This document shows, piece after piece, positions 6,381-14,119 of a DNA stretch of 22,902 bases; position 1 is the stretch's first letter; each line of letters begins with the position of its first letter. The notes beneath the pieces were generated by a model, which saw nothing but the letters and a program-made list of their open reading frames with translations, ran no database searches and was not told where the DNA came from. A program made the translations under genes and the position numbers. The stretch comes from Candidatus Woesebacteria bacterium UBA5073 (lineage in GTDB: Bacteria > Patescibacteriota > Microgenomatia > UBA8517). The stretch covers positions 6,538 to 29,439 of the forward strand of contig DIAR01000023.1 of the NCBI GenBank assembly GCA_002415845.1, given 5' to 3'.

Positions 6381-7355
6381 TTACTCTTTTACGAAGTACT
6401 CTCTAGATAGGACCTGGAGAACCAAAACCACCGGAACCGAGATTAAGGCACCAATTACCCCAATTAACCTAAAACCAATGGCCAAAGCCAGAAGAATAAT
6501 AATCGGACTGATACCAACCGACCGCCCCATAATTTTGGGAACCAAAATATAATTTTCCAATTGTTGAATCAAAAAAGCCAAAGCGGCCACGGCCAAAGCC
6601 ATTATGGGAGAAATCGATAATCCAATTAAAACGGCCGGGATAGCTGCAATGATCGGTCCCATCGTCGGAATAATTTCAAAAAGGCCGGCCAATAAAGCCA
6701 GAGGCAGGGCGTAGGGAATTCCAAGAAGCGTTAGGCCGATAAAATTTGCCAAACCAACAACAACCATTAAGGTCAATTCCCCCCTGGCCCAACTACCCAA
6801 TCTTTTTTCAATCAAATCCAAAGTGCTTCCAATTTTTTTTGCCTTTTCTTCCCCAAAAAAAGAGCCTAATTGATCGCTCAGTTTTTGCCGGGATAAAAGG
6901 AGGTAAAAGGCAAAGACCAAAACAGTTAAAACCCCTAAGACATTGGAAAAGATATTAAAACCAACTTTGACGACCTGTCCCGGAAGAGAGCCTAATTGGG
7001 ACAATAACTGGCCGATAACTTGGTCATTAATCAATCCACCTATTCCAATTTTGTTCATAAAGTCGGGTAAGTTGTTGGCAAAACTGGTCGTTTGCTCAAC
7101 CAAGGCCGGAATAATTCCGGCAATGGCAGCTCCAAAAACGCCAAAAACCAAAAGATAGGAGATAAACACAGAGAGGACTCTTGGCACCTTCCATCCGGAA
7201 AGCTTGGTCACCATCGGGTTTAGGATGGTCATAATAAAAAGGGCCAAGAAAAGTTCAAGAAGAATATCTTTGATAAAATACAAAAACCACAAGGATATCA
7301 AAAAGATAACGGCAAAAATAATCGTTCTGTGTGAGATCTCAATTTTTCTCGGCAT
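6381..7355 (-). CDS. AI-2E family transporter (full length)
   Basis: The 324-residue integral membrane protein has about seven to eight hydrophobic helices, with two near the N-terminus (about 10-45), one near 58-80, a soluble middle region (roughly 85-190), and a C-terminal helix block. LTLLGIPYALPLALLAGLFEIIPTMGPIIAAIPAVLIGL matches, piece by piece, the conserved core of PF01594. The family includes the putative autoinducer-2 exporter TqsA and Na+/H+ antiporter-like members, so substrate cannot be assigned; quorum sensing should not be assumed. The ATG overlaps the end of miaA by 17 nt. It is the last gene of the ABC-miaA run. Confidence 0.92.
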   Translation of the reverse strand: MPRKIEISHRTIIFAVIFLISLWFLYFIKDILLELFLALFIMTILNPMVTKLSGWKVPRVLSVFISYLLVFGVFGAAIAGIIPALVEQTTSFANNLPDFMNKIGIGGLINDQVIGQLLSQLGSLPGQVVKVGFNIFSNVLGVLTVLVFAFYLLLSRQKLSDQLGSFFGEEKAKKIGSTLDLIEKRLGSWARGELTLMVVVGLANFIGLTLLGIPYALPLALLAGLFEIIPTMGPIIAAIPAVLIGLSISPIMALAVAALAFLIQQLENYILVPKIMGRSVGISPIIILLALAIGFRLIGVIGALISVPVVLVLQVLSREYFVKE

Positions 7356-8313
7356 ACCCCTTTTTATACCATTTTTGAATCAATTTTTCCACACTTTCGG
7401 GATAATCAGTGCTTTCCGGATTAAACCAAACAATTCTTTTTTCCTTCTTAAACCAGGTTATTTGTCTTTTGGCGTATTTTTTTTCAGCCAAATACCAACT
7501 CTCAATCGTTTCCTTTTTACCCTTCTCTTTCGCAAAAAAGCCTCGCCACTGTTTATATCCCAAAGAAGACATGGCCTGTGAATCCCAAGAAACTCCTTTT
7601 TTAAGCAAAACCTTAATTTCTCTTAAAAGACCTTTTCTTAACCTTTCGATTACTCTTTTTCTCAAAATCTTTTCGTACCTGTCATTATCCAAATTCAAAC
7701 CGATAAACAAAGCATCACAACTTTCTTTGGCCGTTTTTAAATCTCCCCGATCGGCGTTGTCCAACTTCCACATGGCTACTTCAATCGCCCGGACAAGTCT
7801 TCTCGGATTTTTTTTGTCAGAAGAATTTAAAGATGCGGCTTTTGAGGCATCAATTTGAGCCAGATTTTCAAAAAGCTGATCGGGTGTTTTATCGGCTAAA
7901 GATTGTCTTAAACCTGGATTTCTTGGAATAATGGCTGTGGCCACACCATCAATAACAGCTTTTATATAAAAGCCCGTACCTCCAACTAGAATCGGCAGCT
8001 TTCCCCGACCTTGAATTTCCTTGATAATTCTATTAATTTTTTCGGCATACTGAGCAACGCTGAATTCCTCTTTCGGACTGACTAGATCATAACCCCAAAC
8101 CTTAACGCCTTTTATTTCGTAAAAAACTCCTAAAGGGCTTTCTTTCCGCAAAGCCCTTCTGGGAATATCTTTACCCGTGCCGATATCAAAACCAATATAA
8201 ACCTGCCTTGAATCGGCCGAGACAATCTCCCCGCCGAAAAGACAAGCCAGTTTTAGTGCCAAAGACGTTTTACCCGTCGCCGTCGGTCCAGTAATAATTA
8301 ATATTTTATTCAT
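7339..8313 (-). CDS. miaA: tRNA dimethylallyltransferase MiaA
   Basis: MiaA transfers a dimethylallyl group to N6 of A37 in tRNAs that read codons starting with U. The 324-residue protein has the P-loop GPTATGKT (9-16), the substrate motif SADSRQVY (32-39), and GGTGFYIKAVIDG (111-123), all diagnostic of the family. A variant sequence GTGKDIP occurs where many homologues have GTAKP; the other residues look intact. The ATG lies one base after the upstream permease stop codon, and the end overlaps the AI-2E gene by 17 nt, so it is embedded in a transport operon with which it has no evident functional link. Confidence 0.96.
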   Translation of the reverse strand: MNKILIITGPTATGKTSLALKLACLFGGEIVSADSRQVYIGFDIGTGKDIPRRALRKESPLGVFYEIKGVKVWGYDLVSPKEEFSVAQYAEKINRIIKEIQGRGKLPILVGGTGFYIKAVIDGVATAIIPRNPGLRQSLADKTPDQLFENLAQIDASKAASLNSSDKKNPRRLVRAIEVAMWKLDNADRGDLKTAKESCDALFIGLNLDNDRYEKILRKRVIERLRKGLLREIKVLLKKGVSWDSQAMSSLGYKQWRGFFAKEKGKKETIESWYLAEKKYAKRQITWFKKEKRIVWFNPESTDYPESVEKLIQKWYKKGYAEKN

Positions 8314-8314
8314 G

Positions 8315-9103
8315 TTAACTTGAGGCAGAGGAATACTTTTTTAAAGCAAAAGACCAGAAACGCAAAGCGACCAGAAAAAAGCCGATTCCAAACATCAGGG
8401 AACCAACAAAAACCGGCCAAGACAACAAACCCATATAGGCTTTGGCCGGAATGGTAATCATAATACCAACCGGGATTAAATAAGTAATAATTCCCTGTAA
8501 GGGTTGCTTGTAAATATCAATGGGAAATCTTCCCAAACTCATCAGGTCCCGATAGATCATCACCGTGTGATCAATTTCCATGGTGATAATCCCCAAACCC
8601 AAAACAGCAATATGAAAAGCCGTGGAAATTAAAAGTCCGTTTAGAAGCAAGAAAAAATAATAAAGGGAAGAAACAAACGATGGATTAAAATTCTGGCCGA
8701 TAATAATAATGGCAATAATCAAAGGCGGAATGGTCAGCATATCCAAAATATCGGCTCCACCCATTAGCGATCTAAATAGCGCATTAATGGGCTTTACCAA
8801 AGTTAAATCAAAACCGCCGGATACGACCAGGGGGCGAAAACGGTAAACCTCACGGAATAAAAACTGCGAGACAACGTCAATTAAATTAAAGGTCAAAAAG
8901 AAAAAGATAATTTGATTGGTGTCGTATCCGGCAATGGTTTTGGTTCCTTTTAAAACAAAGAGGATGGCTACCACAAAAATAAAGAATCTGATTATTTTCC
9001 CAAAGAAAAAGAAAAGCATGCCATATCTTTGGGTCACAGTCGAAATGAAAGCATTCCGGCTCATCAGTAACCAATATTTAAAATATCTTTTTAGTTCTTT
9101 CAT
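8315..9103 (-). CDS. ABC-2 type permease, second subunit (ABC2_membrane_6-like, COG3694/COG4587 type)
   Basis: The 262-residue protein has a basic N-terminus (MKELKRYFKYWLLMSRNAF) and about six hydrophobic helices, the layout of the small ABC-2 permeases that act in pairs with a separate ATPase. It overlaps the first permease in a 4-nt ATGA junction (9100-9103), which points to strict co-expression and a heterodimeric channel. The pattern ATPase plus two unequal permeases of about 260-270 residues matches the uncharacterised COG4586/COG4587/COG3694 transport system. Substrate is unknown. miaA begins one base after its stop. Confidence 0.82.
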   Translation of the reverse strand: MKELKRYFKYWLLMSRNAFISTVTQRYGMLFFFFGKIIRFFIFVVAILFVLKGTKTIAGYDTNQIIFFFLTFNLIDVVSQFLFREVYRFRPLVVSGGFDLTLVKPINALFRSLMGGADILDMLTIPPLIIAIIIIGQNFNPSFVSSLYYFFLLLNGLLISTAFHIAVLGLGIITMEIDHTVMIYRDLMSLGRFPIDIYKQPLQGIITYLIPVGIMITIPAKAYMGLLSWPVFVGSLMFGIGFFLVALRFWSFALKKYSSASS

Positions 9104-9903
9104 CTACCCTCCGCTGCAAAACGCCTCAGGCCCCTTCGCCAAATAAAGTTGGCAAAAAAGCCCAAAATTAAAACCCAGGCTATGGAAATCAAAAGTCCGC
9201 TTAAAGTAAAAGCCAGTGAAATCTTACCTAGATAAACCTGTAGGGGAAAAAAGATGAGATAGGGAAAAGGAAGGGCGTAAAAAACTTTCTGAACTCCTAA
9301 AGGAAAAATATCCAAAGGAATAAACGACCCCGATAAAAATTCGCCGATAATAATCACCAAAAGAAACTGAACCGCCCAACCCATTTCAGGCGCCCAAAAG
9401 GCGACCATATTGCAAAGCAAAAGAAAATAAAAAAAGATAAGAATTGCCAGAACCAAAGAAAGGATGAAAGCTAAAATCAACCAGGGATTAGTTTGCAAAT
9501 AGAAAGGTGGCTTTAAAATAAAAAACAAAATTAAAGTTTCACCCACCGCAAAGATTAAATTAAGGGCTTTGCTGGACAAATCCCTTGTCAACCAATATTT
9601 AAAATAAGAAATAGGCTTTAAAAGATAATTGGCCAAGTCCCCTTTGGCAATATCGCCGGCAATATCAACCGTCCTGGCCGAAAAAACAACGGCTTTAACA
9701 ATCATCACCCCAAAAACATAAGTTAAAATTTTCCCCCGGTCGTAGCCAAAAACCATCCGTGAAGGATCGGAAAAGATGGTGCTCCAAAAAAAGAAGAGAA
9801 CAAAAATCTGCAAGACATTTCGCAACCTCCACATCACAAAATTAAGTTTGTACGCAAATTCCTGAGAAAAAGAAGTCTTAAAAATAGAAAGGTACTTGTT
9901 CAT
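9100..9903 (-). CDS. ABC-2 type permease, first subunit (COG4587/COG3694 type)
   Basis: The 267-residue membrane protein begins MNKYLSIFKTSFSQEFAYKL, then a stretch of about six helices, including one with FVLFFFWSTIF near 34-44. An amphipathic GDIAKGDLANYLLKPISYF segment (about 88-106) resembles the conserved region before helix three in this permease family, where the loop with LxKPI is typical; the other permease has LTLVKPINALF at the same place. That shared feature supports the two being paired homologues. The ATPase gene ends 12 nt upstream. Confidence 0.82.
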   Translation of the reverse strand: MNKYLSIFKTSFSQEFAYKLNFVMWRLRNVLQIFVLFFFWSTIFSDPSRMVFGYDRGKILTYVFGVMIVKAVVFSARTVDIAGDIAKGDLANYLLKPISYFKYWLTRDLSSKALNLIFAVGETLILFFILKPPFYLQTNPWLILAFILSLVLAILIFFYFLLLCNMVAFWAPEMGWAVQFLLVIIIGEFLSGSFIPLDIFPLGVQKVFYALPFPYLIFFPLQVYLGKISLAFTLSGLLISIAWVLILGFFANFIWRRGLRRFAAEGR

Positions 9904-9915
9904 AACAGATTATTT

Positions 9916-10914
9916 TTAAAAGAGTTTGGTTTTAACACCCTCGCCCTTAAAAACCCTTCTAATGATGTCTTCGATTGATTCTTCCTCAATCGTTAAATCT
10001 TCAACCGGAAAATTTTGTAATAATTCCGAAGCGGCCAGGGCAACAGCCGATCTGGGAACAGTTAGGATGACCTCCGGAAAAGCTAATTTTTTCACTTTTC
10101 CTATTTTTTCAATATCGGCTATATTTTTTTCATCAGACAGGGTTGCCTTGATTATTTTTTCTTTGGCAAAACGGTTGGTTAGTTCATCCAATAAACCATC
10201 AAAGATGATTTTACCTTCGTTAATAACAATCACTCTCCTTGCTAAATTAACCAGATCATCCATATCGTGCGAAGTTAATAAAATCGTGGCTTCGTATTTG
10301 CGGTTATAGTCATAAATAAAATCACGCATCCGGGCTTGGGCTACTACATCCAAACCGATTGTCGGCTCATCCAAGAAAAGAATTTTCGGTTTGTGAAGAA
10401 GGGCGGCAATCAGTTCGACTCTCATTCTTTGTCCCAAAGAAAGCCGTCTAACCTGGATATTCAAATACTTCTTGGCATCAAGAAGATCGGTTAATTCATT
10501 TAAGGTTTCTTCGTATTGCCTATCCGGGATTTCATAAATGGCTTTATTTAATTCAAAGGTATCGATAGCCGGTAAGTCCCACCACAACTGGCTTTTTTGG
10601 CCCATAACAAAAGCAATTTGTTTTAAGAATTCATTTTTCCTATCCCAAGGATCGAAACCTAAAACCTGCACAAAACCGGCCGTCGGATATAAAAGCCCCG
10701 ACAGAGATTTCATGGTAGTTGTTTTACCGGCCCCGTTGGGCCCGATAAAACCAACCAGCTCACCCGGCTGTATGGAAAAGGAAATACTTTTCAGGGCATG
10801 AACGGCTTTTTTCTTTGGTGAAAAGATCGAGGAAAAGGTCCCTTTCAAACCCGATTCTTTTTCGGTCACGACAAAGTCTCTGACTAAATGATCGACCACA
10901 ATTGCACGGTCCAT
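9916..10914 (-). CDS. ABC transporter ATP-binding protein (COG4586 type)
   Basis: The 332-residue ATPase has Walker A GPNGAGKT (58-65), the signature LSLGQRMR (158-165), Walker B ILFLDEP (178-184) and a switch histidine in LTSHDMDD (213-220). A C-terminal extension of about 90 residues follows the ATPase core. The N-terminal FSSIFSPKKKAVHALKSIS region and the WWDLPAIDTF stretch (111-120) are typical of COG4586, the partner of COG4587/COG3694 permeases. It is thus the energy-coupling subunit of an export system of unknown substrate. The first gene of a five-gene run, it has an extended -10 promoter 8 nt before the ATG. Confidence 0.92.
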   Translation of the reverse strand: MDRAIVVDHLVRDFVVTEKESGLKGTFSSIFSPKKKAVHALKSISFSIQPGELVGFIGPNGAGKTTTMKSLSGLLYPTAGFVQVLGFDPWDRKNEFLKQIAFVMGQKSQLWWDLPAIDTFELNKAIYEIPDRQYEETLNELTDLLDAKKYLNIQVRRLSLGQRMRVELIAALLHKPKILFLDEPTIGLDVVAQARMRDFIYDYNRKYEATILLTSHDMDDLVNLARRVIVINEGKIIFDGLLDELTNRFAKEKIIKATLSDEKNIADIEKIGKVKKLAFPEVILTVPRSAVALAASELLQNFPVEDLTIEEESIEDIIRRVFKGEGVKTKLF

Positions 10915-10922
10915 TAAGGGAG

Positions 10923-10931
10923 ATTATATCA
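10923..10931 (-). promoter_or_regulatory. extended -10 promoter of the ABC-miaA run, near-leaderless
   Basis: On the minus strand TGATATAAT is a perfect extended -10 element (TGnTATAAT). Its end lies 8 nt before the ATG at 10914, so the predicted transcript starts within 1-2 nt of the start codon. No good -35 box is seen, which is normal for extended -10 promoters. Confidence 0.65.
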
Positions 10932-10949
10932 GAAGAAGATACTTAAAGT

Positions 10950-11225
10950 TTATCTTATAACCTGTCTCTTTAATTTTTTTCCTGGAGTAAAACGGGGTGA
11001 GCGGTGAGCTTTGATGGTTACCATTTTATCGGTCTTTGGAATCTTAACGGTTTTGCCTCTCATAGAAATAACTCTGAAGGTTCCAAAACCGGAAAGAACA
11101 ACTTTTTCACCTTTGGATAAAACACGACCAATTTCACTTAAAAAAACTTCAACGGCTTCTTCGGATGCCCTTTTGGTGAGATGGGCTTTTCTGGCAACTA
11201 AGTCAACTATTTCTCTTTTTGTCAT
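10950..11225 (-). CDS. HU/IHF family DNA-binding protein
   Basis: HU-type proteins bind and bend DNA as dimers and organise the nucleoid. The 91-residue length is typical. The N-terminal helical part (MTKREIVDLVARKAHLTKRA) is followed by VVLSGFGTFRV (42-52) and the C-terminal arm and saddle ending SPRFTPGKKLK, the classic pattern. The hallmark Arg-Asn-Pro of the beta arm tip is replaced by VKIPKT (about 60-65), keeping the proline that intercalates in DNA. It has its own strong promoter and no neighbour overlapping, so it is probably monocistronic, although no terminator separates it from the ABC gene 35 nt downstream. Confidence 0.95.
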   Translation of the reverse strand: MTKREIVDLVARKAHLTKRASEEAVEVFLSEIGRVLSKGEKVVLSGFGTFRVISMRGKTVKIPKTDKMVTIKAHRSPRFTPGKKLKRQVIR

Positions 11226-11237
11226 TTCTAGTTTCCA

Positions 11238-11266
11238 AGCATAATTAAATTCAAGGTAAAAGTCAA
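11238..11266 (-). promoter_or_regulatory. HU promoter
   Basis: TTGACT (11261-11266), a 17-nt spacer and TATGCT (11238-11243) on the minus strand. The ATG at 11225 is 12 nt after the -10 box, which leaves a leader of only about 5-6 nt and no Shine-Dalgarno sequence. Confidence 0.65.
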
Positions 11267-11274
11267 ATTATCCC

Positions 11275-12120
11275 TTAAAGACCGTATGAAGAAAGACTTG
11301 AGTTACCAATTCTAATTCTTGGTAAATCATATCTTTGCTTTTTACAAAGTGTACTTCCCGGTTTGGTGGTAAAAGCCAAAGAGTATCCAAGCTTTGAAAG
11401 AACACTTTCCGAAAAAGTACTGGAAAAGCCATACGGATAAGCAAAAACTTTAGGAGAATTCAAACCCCGATCCGCCAGTTGTGTATCGGCCGTGGTTATT
11501 TCTTTCTCCACGACATCATTTGTCTGTTTTACATTCTTGTGCGACCAAGTATGGTTGGCAAAAAAAGTACCACCGGAAAAAGCATCCGAAATTTGTACCC
11601 AAATCATATAATCAGGATTGCCGATTAAACCGGTCGGGAGAAAAACAATTGCCTTAAAACCATTTTCTTTTAAGATGGGTAAAGCATTTAAATAAAAATC
11701 GTCATACCCGTCGTCAAAGGTGATAAGAATTGATTTCTTGGCAATGGCTGTTCCCGCATCAAAGAAATTAACCAAATCGTTAACGGACGCGGTGCTATAA
11801 CCTTTTCCTTTAAGATAAGTCATCTGACTTCTGAAAGTTTCAGTTGCAACCGTTAAATTATGTTGGTTCTTTTCTTTGGCTACGGTCATATCCTGAACAT
11901 GGTGATACATAAGAGTTGGTAAATAGACACAGGGACCATACAAAGCGTTCATCTCGGCAAAAGTTAAAGGTTTGGGAGTTGGGGTTGGGGTTGGACTGGG
12001 AACTGGTGTTGGTTGTATTACCTCTTTAGTTTCTTTCTTTCCGTTTGTCTTAAAAAGATAAAAACCTAAAGCTGCAAAAACAAAAGCAATAATAAGCAAA
12101 ACAAAGGGTTTTTTAAACAT
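11275..12120 (-). CDS. membrane-anchored polysaccharide deacetylase (NodB/CE4 type)
   Basis: The enzyme family removes acetyl groups from cell-wall or surface polysaccharides with a bound metal ion. The 281-residue protein has one membrane helix (about 5-24), a proline/threonine linker (36-51), and a NodB domain with TFDDGYDD (134-141; catalytic base and metal Asp), H190 and H194 in NHTWSH, and FAYPYG (226-231). These are the expected active-site motifs, so it should be active outside the membrane. The substrate (peptidoglycan or another glycan) is not shown. It begins 7 nt after the RNase Y stop and probably shares its transcript. Confidence 0.92.
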   Translation of the reverse strand: MFKKPFVLLIIAFVFAALGFYLFKTNGKKETKEVIQPTPVPSPTPTPTPKPLTFAEMNALYGPCVYLPTLMYHHVQDMTVAKEKNQHNLTVATETFRSQMTYLKGKGYSTASVNDLVNFFDAGTAIAKKSILITFDDGYDDFYLNALPILKENGFKAIVFLPTGLIGNPDYMIWVQISDAFSGGTFFANHTWSHKNVKQTNDVVEKEITTADTQLADRGLNSPKVFAYPYGFSSTFSESVLSKLGYSLAFTTKPGSTLCKKQRYDLPRIRIGNSSLSSYGL

Positions 12121-12127
12121 TTAAGCT

Positions 12128-13372
12128 TTACTTGGCTTTCGTGGTATCGGTTGCCCTGGTTTCTCTGATGGCGGTAACTTTAATCTGGCCGGCGTATTCA
12201 GCTTCTTTTTCCAAGGCCTGGGCAATATCATGAGCCATGACGGTTAAGGAATCGTCATCAACCTCATCCGGTTTAACAATGACCCGAACGTCTCGTCCCG
12301 CCTGGAAAGCATAAGTGGTCTCAACACCCGGGAATTTAGACACAATATCCTCAATCTTGGTCATGCGCTTGACGTATTCTTCATGCGGTTCATATCTGGC
12401 TCCTGGTCTGGCCCCCGAGATGGCATCGGCAATCCAAACCACGACCGACTCGATCGAAGAAAACGGTTTATCTTCATGATGTTCGGCAACCGCTGCTACC
12501 ACTTCCTTCGGAAGGCTAAATCTTTTTAAGGTGGAAACACCGGCTTCAACATGGGTTCCTTCTTCATCGGTTACCACTTTACCGATATCGTGAAGAAGAC
12601 AGCCCAAACGGACAATGTCGACATTGGCACCGATTTCGTTGGCCACAGATACTCCGATCTTGGTTTCCTCAATCGTATGAATTCCTAAGTTCTGTCCGTA
12701 CGAAGTTCTGAATTTATAGCGACCAATGAGTTTAATCAGATCAACAGGGAGATTAAAAACACCACACTCCTGAGCAATCTTTCGGCCTTCTTCCAAAACC
12801 ACTTCATCCATTTCATCTCTTACCTGCTTTATGACTTCCTCAATCCTGGAAGGTTGGATTCTGGCATCCTTGATTAAGATCTCCAGTGCCCTTCTGGCAA
12901 TTTCCCTTCTTATCGAATCAAAAGAAGAAAGCCTGATTTCGTTTGATTCATCAATCTCAATTTCGACTCTGGCTTCTCTTTCAAAAGTTCTGATATTTCT
13001 GCCTCCGGCTCCGATAATCCGGCCTTTAACGTCTTCATTGGGTAGGGTTACGGTTGAAACGGTGTATTCGGCCACATATGAGGTTGCCCCGTGTTTCATG
13101 GCATCGGCCAAGATTTCTCGGGCATCTTCATTAGCTTCAAGTTTGATCCTCTCTTCAGCATTTCGGATCTTTTTGGCAATTTCCGAAGTTAAGTTTTTGG
13201 AGACCTCATCCAGAAGGATCTTTTTAGCTTCCTCTTCGGTCATACCCGAAACTTTTGCCAACCTTTCGGTCAGTTCGGCCTCACGCTTTTTAAGGAGTTC
13301 TTCTTTCTTCTCCACAGCTTCGCGTTCATGCCTTAAATCCTCAACAATTACTTTAATATCATCAGTTGTCAT
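12128..13372 (-). CDS. rny: ribonuclease Y, lacking the N-terminal membrane anchor
   Basis: RNase Y is an endoribonuclease that starts mRNA decay, normally tethered to the membrane. Here the 414-residue protein begins with a short charged coiled coil (about 5-45), followed by a KH domain (about 105-170; GRIIGAGGRNIRTFE near 117, where most homologues have GREGRN) and an HD domain (CLLHDIGK near 258-265, AEHHEDKP near 305). Typical members have about 510-520 residues with a membrane helix and a longer coil. The frame is closed upstream by TAA at 13406-13408, so no anchor is encoded in it. A TTG at 13387 is possible and adds five residues, but the ATG at 13372 is preferred; neither has a clear Shine-Dalgarno sequence. 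Confidence 0.92.
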   Translation of the reverse strand: MTTDDIKVIVEDLRHEREAVEKKEELLKKREAELTERLAKVSGMTEEEAKKILLDEVSKNLTSEIAKKIRNAEERIKLEANEDAREILADAMKHGATSYVAEYTVSTVTLPNEDVKGRIIGAGGRNIRTFEREARVEIEIDESNEIRLSSFDSIRREIARRALEILIKDARIQPSRIEEVIKQVRDEMDEVVLEEGRKIAQECGVFNLPVDLIKLIGRYKFRTSYGQNLGIHTIEETKIGVSVANEIGANVDIVRLGCLLHDIGKVVTDEEGTHVEAGVSTLKRFSLPKEVVAAVAEHHEDKPFSSIESVVVWIADAISGARPGARYEPHEEYVKRMTKIEDIVSKFPGVETTYAFQAGRDVRVIVKPDEVDDDSLTVMAHDIAQALEKEAEYAGQIKVTAIRETRATDTTKAK

Positions 13373-13488
13373 ATAAATAAGAGGCAAAGAAACAGAGAGC
13401 CTTTTTTAGATTAGGCTTGCCGAAGAAGTGCTGGTAAGAGCCGTCTTTGACATAGTTTCTTTAAACTCTTGGGGTAATTTTACTATCT

Positions 13489-14109
13489 TTAAGAGTCCAG
13501 GTCAATTTTGGTTATTTTGGAGATTATATCCCAACCAAAGCCTTTTCTGGCCAAAAATTGGCTCATTTTCTGTTTTTTCTCCCGTCCCTGATACCTGGCC
13601 CATTTATAGGCGTTTCTATTAAGAAGCTCCTTGGCAATTTTTTCCTCATTAATAGGGGAGTCGGATAGGGCAGTGGCAATAATTTCTTTCCCAATCCCCT
13701 TTTGCCTTAGTTCACTCTCTAATGCCCTTTTTCCTTTGGGTTTGAAGGTCTTCCTCTGCTCTATCCACCAGGCAGCAAACTTGGCATCGTCAAGGAGTTC
13801 CAAATGAGTTAGCTTCCCTATTAACTCTTCGTGCATACTCTCATGGATTTTTTTTCTCCTAAAGTAGTCCTCTATCTCTTTTTCACTTCGGGGCCTTAGC
13901 ATTGCAAATTTAAGGAGTTTATCAAAGGTTTTTTGGAATTCGGCTTTTTTGATGATTTTTTCAATTTCTTCTTCTTTGTATTCTTTATTCAGTTTAATTC
14001 CTGACAGCACAAAATTTTCCAAATCGATACCAAAACCGAATTTGAAATCAAGATAAACATTAACTCTTTTTTTGTTTTTCTGAGATGTTATTGAAGTTAC
14101 AATCGGCAT
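13489..14109 (-). CDS. recX: RecX family regulatory protein
   Basis: RecX binds RecA filaments and modulates their activity. The 206-residue protein has the three-helix repeat pattern of RecX. LLKFAMLRPRSEKEIEDYF (65-83) is the diagnostic first repeat (LxxRxRSxxElxxkL). DDAKFAAWWIEQR and KGKRALESELRQKGI follow at about 107-145. The N-terminal 60 residues form the beta-rich extension seen in many Gram-positive and CPR homologues. It starts 10 nt after the recA stop, the usual recA-recX order, and so is likely to be co-transcribed with recA. Confidence 0.9.
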   Translation of the reverse strand: MPIVTSITSQKNKKRVNVYLDFKFGFGIDLENFVLSGIKLNKEYKEEEIEKIIKKAEFQKTFDKLLKFAMLRPRSEKEIEDYFRRKKIHESMHEELIGKLTHLELLDDAKFAAWWIEQRKTFKPKGKRALESELRQKGIGKEIIATALSDSPINEEKIAKELLNRNAYKWARYQGREKKQKMSQFLARKGFGWDIISKITKIDLDS

Positions 14110-14119
14110 TTAACCAATT

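Noticed and set aside
6381..7355. Assignment of the AI-2E protein to quorum sensing
   Set aside because: The family is functionally diverse and no luxS or other signal gene is in the window.
13406..13453. Fifteen-codon frame (starting MSKTALTS) before RNase Y, in the same frame and ended by TAA next to an A-rich slippery-looking stretch
   Set aside because: It encodes no hydrophobic segment and readthrough would not create a membrane anchor, so recoding is not supported.
13388..13488. AGCCT/AGGCT inverted repeat between recX and RNase Y as a terminator
   Set aside because: Only 5 bp with a 10-nt A-rich loop and no continuous T-run; too weak to call.
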